Source: Bermanella sp051277445
GTDB lineage: Bacteria; Pseudomonadota; Gammaproteobacteria; Pseudomonadales; Oceanobacteraceae
NCBI GenBank assembly: GCA_051277445.1
Contig: JBNMQC010000002.1
Location: forward strand, 83,711-147,710
Reading direction: 5' to 3'
DNA length: 64,000 nucleotides
The notes beneath the pieces are model-generated. The model did not search any database. It was not told where the DNA came from and was given only the letters and a program-made list of their open reading frames with translations. The translations under genes were made by a program, and so were the position numbers. Below, piece after piece: positions 60,529 to 64,000 of this stretch (position 1 is the stretch's first letter; every line of letters begins with the position of its first letter).

Positions 60529-61365
60529 GTGAATAAAAACGCGCTATTTGTTTTAAGCCAATACATCATCCCACAACATACTCTAAGCCGTATCGTTGGT
60601 TGGTTTGCCAGCACCAAAATCGAATTCATTAAAAGCACCTTCATTAAAAAATTCGCGGCAAAATATGACGTGAATATGAGTGAAGCAAAAATTGAAGACC
60701 TGGATCAGTTTGCTAACTTTAATGATTTTTTTACCCGTGAATTGAAAGACGGCGCTCGCCCAATTGCGGATGCCAAATTAGTGAGCCCTGCTGACGGTGC
60801 TGTTAGTCAGCTAGGTAAGATTGAACTGGGCCGCTGCTTTCAAGCGAAAGGTCGTGACTTTAGTGTGGTTGAATTACTAGGCGGTGATAATGAGCGCGCA
60901 ACGCCGTATATGAACGGTGAGTTTGCCACCATTTATTTAAGCCCTAAAGACTACCACCGTGTGCACATGCCATGTGCTGGCACGTTGAAGGAAACGGTTT
61001 ATGTGCCGGGTGATTTATTCAGTGTGAACCCAGCCACCGCTGAAGGGGTTGATGGTTTATTTGCACGTAATGAACGCTTAGTATGCATGTTTGATACTGA
61101 GTTTGGGCCGATGGCCATGGTGCTGGTGGGTGCCATGATCGTAGCGGGGATCGAAACGGTTTGGTCTGGTCAGGTTTGCCCACTACCAAAACAAGCGCAA
61201 GTACAAGATTACTCACAAGGTGAGATTAAGTTAGAGAAAGGTGCAGAAATGGGCCGCTTTAAACTGGGCTCAACCGTGATTCTTTGTTTCCCAGAAGATA
61301 CAGTGAAATTTTTAGATGAAATTAAAGCGCAGTCGCCTTTAATGATGGGTCAAGCGATCGCTTAA
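60529..61365 (+). CDS. psd: Phosphatidylserine decarboxylase proenzyme
   Basis: A 278-aa membrane-associated enzyme that makes phosphatidylethanolamine. The conserved LGST cleavage motif (FKLGSTVILCF), where Ser becomes the pyruvoyl group, lies near residue 253. NFNDFFTRELKDGARPI, SPADGAVS and YLSPKDYHRVHMP are the other signatures. The GTG at 60529 aligns with the E. coli start (NKNALFVLSQYIIP); a TTG 21 bp earlier, right after the rhdA stop, is an alternative. Short-form proenzyme. A UUCG-loop terminator follows. Confidence 0.94.
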   Translation: MNKNALFVLSQYIIPQHTLSRIVGWFASTKIEFIKSTFIKKFAAKYDVNMSEAKIEDLDQFANFNDFFTRELKDGARPIADAKLVSPADGAVSQLGKIELGRCFQAKGRDFSVVELLGGDNERATPYMNGEFATIYLSPKDYHRVHMPCAGTLKETVYVPGDLFSVNPATAEGVDGLFARNERLVCMFDTEFGPMAMVLVGAMIVAGIETVWSGQVCPLPKQAQVQDYSQGEIKLEKGAEMGRFKLGSTVILCFPEDTVKFLDEIKAQSPLMMGQAIA

Positions 61366-61383
61366 TTTAGTGAGAACGTGTTG

Positions 61384-61416
61384 AAATAAAAAGGAGCTTC
61401 GGCTCCTTTTTTATTT
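61384..61416. terminator. Terminator between psd and the BLUF gene
   Basis: GGAGC and GCTCC around a TTCG tetraloop, flanked by A and T runs; it serves both converging genes. Confidence 0.92.
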
Positions 61417-61851
61417 CTCTAATCGTTTAAAGCGTTGGTGTTCTTCAATGAACTTCTTCAGCCAAGCGATAATTTGCACAGATGAGACTTTGAAGTTGTC
61501 CAAATACGCATCTCTGAGTTGATCCAGTAGCGCCCAGTTCTTATCGGTATGGCTGGAGAAATTAAACGCTTTCATATTCCAGTCAGCTAATTCTCGTTTT
61601 TGAATGGGCTGGTCGATTAACTCCTTAAAATTGGTGTGCCTCGGGTCCAATTTGATTTTGGCGACTAACGCATCCAAGGTGTCTTTTTCCCCCTCTAGAA
61701 CCTGTATGAACTTCCCTTGATCGAAAAACAAAACACCACTAATGCCTTGCGCAGGGTTATTTAAACGGGCTTCAACCAATATATGGCTGAAGTCCTTAGG
61801 AATGTCGGGTGTCTGCCCAGTATAGTCGCTGGTGTACATAAAGAGGTGCAT
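61411..61851 (-). CDS. Single-domain BLUF blue-light photosensor
   Basis: A 146-aa flavin-binding light sensor with no attached output domain. The essential residues are present: Tyr6 in MHLFMYTSDYTG (the flavin-switch Tyr), Asn31/Asn32 in VEARLNNPAQGISGVL, Gln50 in DQGKFIQVLEGE, and the Trp/Met of LADWNMKAFNF. Two C-terminal helices follow the core (NWALLDQLRDAYL, IAWLKKFIEEHQRF). The output partner is unknown; short BLUF proteins act through protein contacts, sometimes on cyclic-di-GMP or pilus machinery. It lies between psd and rsgA and reads alone. Confidence 0.9.
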   Translation of the reverse strand: MHLFMYTSDYTGQTPDIPKDFSHILVEARLNNPAQGISGVLFFDQGKFIQVLEGEKDTLDALVAKIKLDPRHTNFKELIDQPIQKRELADWNMKAFNFSSHTDKNWALLDQLRDAYLDNFKVSSVQIIAWLKKFIEEHQRFKRLEK

Positions 61852-61922
61852 GAAAAACCATACTTAAGTGGATGAAATAAGTATGGCCTTAAATGTCAAA
61901 ATTGCACGGATCGAGCAGAAAT

Positions 61923-62954
61923 TTAGGAATGCGGGCGCATGGCCACATCAAGCAGGCTATTAATGATCTGCTGGTAGCTGTCATAGCGGCGCTCACTGAT
62001 GTGGCCATCTTCTAGGGCTTTTTTGATGGCACAACCCGGCTCTGCATTATGTTTACAGTCACGGAACTTGCAGGTGCCAATAAAGGGTTTGAATTCCACA
62101 AAGCCCTCAAGAATCTCATGTTCTTCCATGTGCCACAGGCCAAACTCACGAATCCCAGGGCTATCGATTAAGTCACCGCCGCTTGGGAAATGGAACAATG
62201 TGGCGGTGGTGGTGGTGTGTTTACCTTTGCGGCTTTGTTCGCTTAAGGCCCCCACACGAATGTCTTCGTCAGGTAACAAGGTGGAGATGATGCTGGATTT
62301 ACCCACGCCACTTTGCCCCACAAACACACTGATGCGATCTTTTAAGAAATCTTTGAGATCCTCAAGGCCATTTTCAGTCTTGGTGCTGGCATGCATGAAG
62401 CGGTAGCCGATTTCTTGGTAGTCGTGCACAAGGTGTAAAAAGTGCTCTTGGTTTTCGCTGTCTATTAGATCAGTTTTGTTTAAGCACAACACCGGCTCAA
62501 TCCCGCTCATTTCAGCGGCCACTAGGTAGCGGTCAATGAGGTTGCGGTGAGCATAGGGTTCAGGGGCCACTACGATAATCATGTAGTCGATATTGGCGGC
62601 GACGCTTTTAAGTTCACCATACATGTTGGGGCGGCACAGTTCGGATTCACGCTCATTACGCGCGACCACCACGCCATGTTCGTCTTTACCGATGCGCCAA
62701 ACTACCGAGTCGCCGGTGACTAAGCCACCCAGGTTAGCGCGCATGTGACAGCGTTTTTGCTCGCCATCTGTGCCTTCAACCAATACTTGAGTGCCAAAGT
62801 GAGCAATGACTTGACCAGACTGCTCAGGGCCAAGGTCGCCCCCTTCTAGTTCGTCGTGGATTTGCTCTTCTTTTTTATCAGCGCGTTCACTGCGTTCTTG
62901 TTGAATTTTGTTGATTCGCCAAGTCTGACGCTTGCTGAGCTTTCGTTTTGACAT
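61923..62954 (-). CDS. rsgA: Ribosome small subunit-dependent GTPase A
   Basis: A 343-aa circularly permuted GTPase for late 30S maturation. An N-terminal basic leader precedes the OB fold (about residues 35-105, SGQVIAHFGTQVLVEGTDG). G motifs occur in permuted order: G4 LNKTD near 150, G1 GQSGVGKSS near 215, G3 DSPGIREFGLWH near 265. The C-terminal zinc motif is CKFRDCKHNAEPGC. It is divergent from orn, with 82 bp between them, as in many gammaproteobacteria. Confidence 0.96.
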   Translation of the reverse strand: MSKRKLSKRQTWRINKIQQERSERADKKEEQIHDELEGGDLGPEQSGQVIAHFGTQVLVEGTDGEQKRCHMRANLGGLVTGDSVVWRIGKDEHGVVVARNERESELCRPNMYGELKSVAANIDYMIIVVAPEPYAHRNLIDRYLVAAEMSGIEPVLCLNKTDLIDSENQEHFLHLVHDYQEIGYRFMHASTKTENGLEDLKDFLKDRISVFVGQSGVGKSSIISTLLPDEDIRVGALSEQSRKGKHTTTTATLFHFPSGGDLIDSPGIREFGLWHMEEHEILEGFVEFKPFIGTCKFRDCKHNAEPGCAIKKALEDGHISERRYDSYQQIINSLLDVAMRPHS

Positions 62955-63036
62955 AGATATGTGTTCAAATTGGGCTTTAATGAATTATATAGTGCTTTGC
63001 CGCTTAAAGCAGTGTTCAAGGCAAAAAGGATAGAAG

Positions 63037-63579
63037 ATGGAAAATAAGCATAACCTGATTTGGATTGACCTGGAAATGACTGGCCTAGAGCCTGCCACGG
63101 ATGTGATCATTGAGATTGCCACCATAGTGACGGATGGTGATTTAAACGTCCTAGCGGAAGGCCCCGTATTGGCTATTCATCAGCCAGACAGCATCATTGA
63201 TAACATGGACGATTGGAACACCAAAACCCATGGCAACTCAGGTTTGGTTCAGCGCGTGAAAGACAGCAAGATTGACGAGGCCGAAGCGGTGAAACAAACC
63301 ATCGCGTTCTTACAGCAATATATTGGTAAGGGTGTCAGCCCTATGTGTGGTAACAGCGTGCATCAAGATCGTCGTTTCTTGAACAAATACATGCCAGAGC
63401 TTGAGGATTTCTTCCATTATCGCAATATTGATGTGAGCACGTTAAAAGAATTAGCGCGCCGCTGGGCACCGGAAAAACTGACGGGCTTAACCAAAAAGGG
63501 CTCCCATCAAGCGTTGGATGATATTCGTGAGAGCATTGAAGAGATGCAGTATTACCGTAAAAATATTATGAGCATCTAA
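63037..63579 (+). CDS. orn: Oligoribonuclease
   Basis: A 180-aa DEDDh exoribonuclease that degrades 2-5 nt RNAs, including pGpG from cyclic-di-GMP turnover. ExoI is LIWIDLEMTGLEP (Asp/Glu), ExoII is MCGNSVHQDRRFLNKYMPELEDFFHYRNIDVSTLKEL, and ExoIII is KKGSHQALDDIRESIEEMQYYR with the catalytic His. AAAAAGGA precedes the ATG. The adjacency to cyclic-di-GMP effector genes is suggestive but the gene is housekeeping. Confidence 0.97.
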   Translation: MENKHNLIWIDLEMTGLEPATDVIIEIATIVTDGDLNVLAEGPVLAIHQPDSIIDNMDDWNTKTHGNSGLVQRVKDSKIDEAEAVKQTIAFLQQYIGKGVSPMCGNSVHQDRRFLNKYMPELEDFFHYRNIDVSTLKELARRWAPEKLTGLTKKGSHQALDDIRESIEEMQYYRKNIMSI

Positions 63580-63599
63580 ACATTTCATCGCATTCATAA

Positions 63600-63632
63600 A
63601 ACGCCCAGTGCTATTACAGACTGGGCGTTTTT
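63600..63632 (+). terminator. Terminator after orn
   Basis: ACGCCCAGT and ACTGGGCGT around ten bases, followed by TTTTTGTTTT. Confidence 0.88.
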
Positions 63633-63770
63633 GTTTTCACAGGCCGTCGCTTTACAAAAACGTATGAAATAGCACATATGTTAACGGTAATAGGGTAGTA
63701 CTCACGTTTTAATTTACTTAGTATGCATGATTAATAGAAATGCTGTTGTAGAGCGGTTTGGGGCAAAGTT

Positions 63771-64000
63771 ATGAAAGAGATTTGCATACTGATCATTTTT
63801 TTAGTGTTAGCAGGTTGCGGTGATAAAAAAACAAAACAAACCCCACAAGACCCAGTTGTCGCCTGTGACTTATCACAAAGCGTGGTGCATTTTGAAGATC
63901 AGGATTTTACCGTAGGCAATATTGGTGGTGAGATGACAGTTTCATTGCCAACAAATTGCTCGCTCAATCGCATTGAAGCACGCTGGTTAAATAACCAAGG
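63771..64000 (+). CDS. Hypothetical lipoprotein, cut off by window edge
   Basis: The frame begins at the ATG at 63771 and is open to the window edge, 76 codons. The start MKEICILIIFLVLAGCGDKK is a lipoprotein signal with lipobox LAGC. The mature part reads QTPQDPVVACDLSQSVVHFE and then DFTVGNIGGEMTVSLPTNCS, a possible small beta-rich domain with two cysteines. Only a GGGG stretch lies upstream, so the ribosome site is mediocre. Function unknown. Confidence 0.6.
   Translation, partial: MKEICILIIFLVLAGCGDKKTKQTPQDPVVACDLSQSVVHFEDQDFTVGNIGGEMTVSLPTNCSLNRIEARWLNNQ

Noticed and set aside
1..64000. tRNA, rRNA, CRISPR arrays or insertion sequences
   Set aside because: No cloverleaf, rRNA stretch, regular repeat-spacer pattern or transposase frame was seen on either strand by eye.

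Overview
The window looks like a chromosomal segment of a marine gammaproteobacterium of the Oceanospirillales/Pseudomonadales type, moderate in GC. The evidence is gene content and order: glnE next to ilvE, and orn, rsgA, motB/motA, an HDOD protein, rhdA, psd, a PilZ-like protein, fimX, serB and a YtjB-like membrane protein in an arrangement recalling the Pseudomonas aeruginosa PA4951-PA4961 neighbourhood (from memory, not searched). About 60 genes are supported. No rRNA, tRNA, CRISPR array, phage or insertion sequence was recognised.

Layout. 1-5.4 kb: a truncated 7TMR-DISM sensor, ModF-like double ABC ATPase, DUF2164 protein, ICMT-like methyltransferase, sulfide:quinone oxidoreductase and YeeN/YebC protein. 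5.6-9.8 kb: a cytochrome bd operon (GbsR-type regulator, cydP, cydA, cydB, cydX, ybgE) with a strong promoter and a perfect 20-bp operator-like palindrome. 9.8-20.2 kb: a lipoprotein, HIT hydrolase, membrane protein, FAD oxidoreductase plus methyltransferase pair, MscS channel plus degenerate P-loop protein pair, PhoD phosphatase, and a TetR regulator with an old-yellow-enzyme reductase sharing one operator motif.

20.2-23.7 kb is the accessory region. Four small plus-strand genes of unknown or membrane function are each followed, at or just after the stop codon, by an imperfect palindrome with integron attC features. Two sites are well formed and two degenerate, and there is no integrase in the window. 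I read it as a cluster of attC sites lacking an integrase (CALIN), stranded among core genes.

23.7-39.4 kb: a methyltransferase, small proteins, ilvE, glnE, a K+ channel, GNAT, a Bcr/CflA efflux pump, a probable zinc uptake locus (small His-containing protein and ZnuD-like TonB receptor behind a Zur-like box), and an FbpABC ferric iron transporter behind a Fur-like box. 39.4-46.5 kb: YtjB-like protein with a degenerate cyclase domain, a 56-aa coiled-coil protein, serB, fimX and a PilZ-like protein. 46.7-50.9 kb: a Fur-boxed iron module (porin, imelysin, di-haem oxidoreductase) in which the imelysin gene is frameshifted in this sequence. 51-53.9 kb: the complete EF-P lysylation set (epmB, efp, epmA). 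53.9-64 kb: a MATE pump, FecR-domain protein, MotA/MotB stator, HDOD protein, rhodanese, phosphatidylserine decarboxylase, a single-domain BLUF photosensor, rsgA, orn and a truncated lipoprotein.

Recurring themes are metal uptake (Fe twice, Zn once), cyclic-di-GMP/pilus/flagellar motility functions including several enzyme-like domains with degenerate active sites, and respiration under low oxygen or sulfide.
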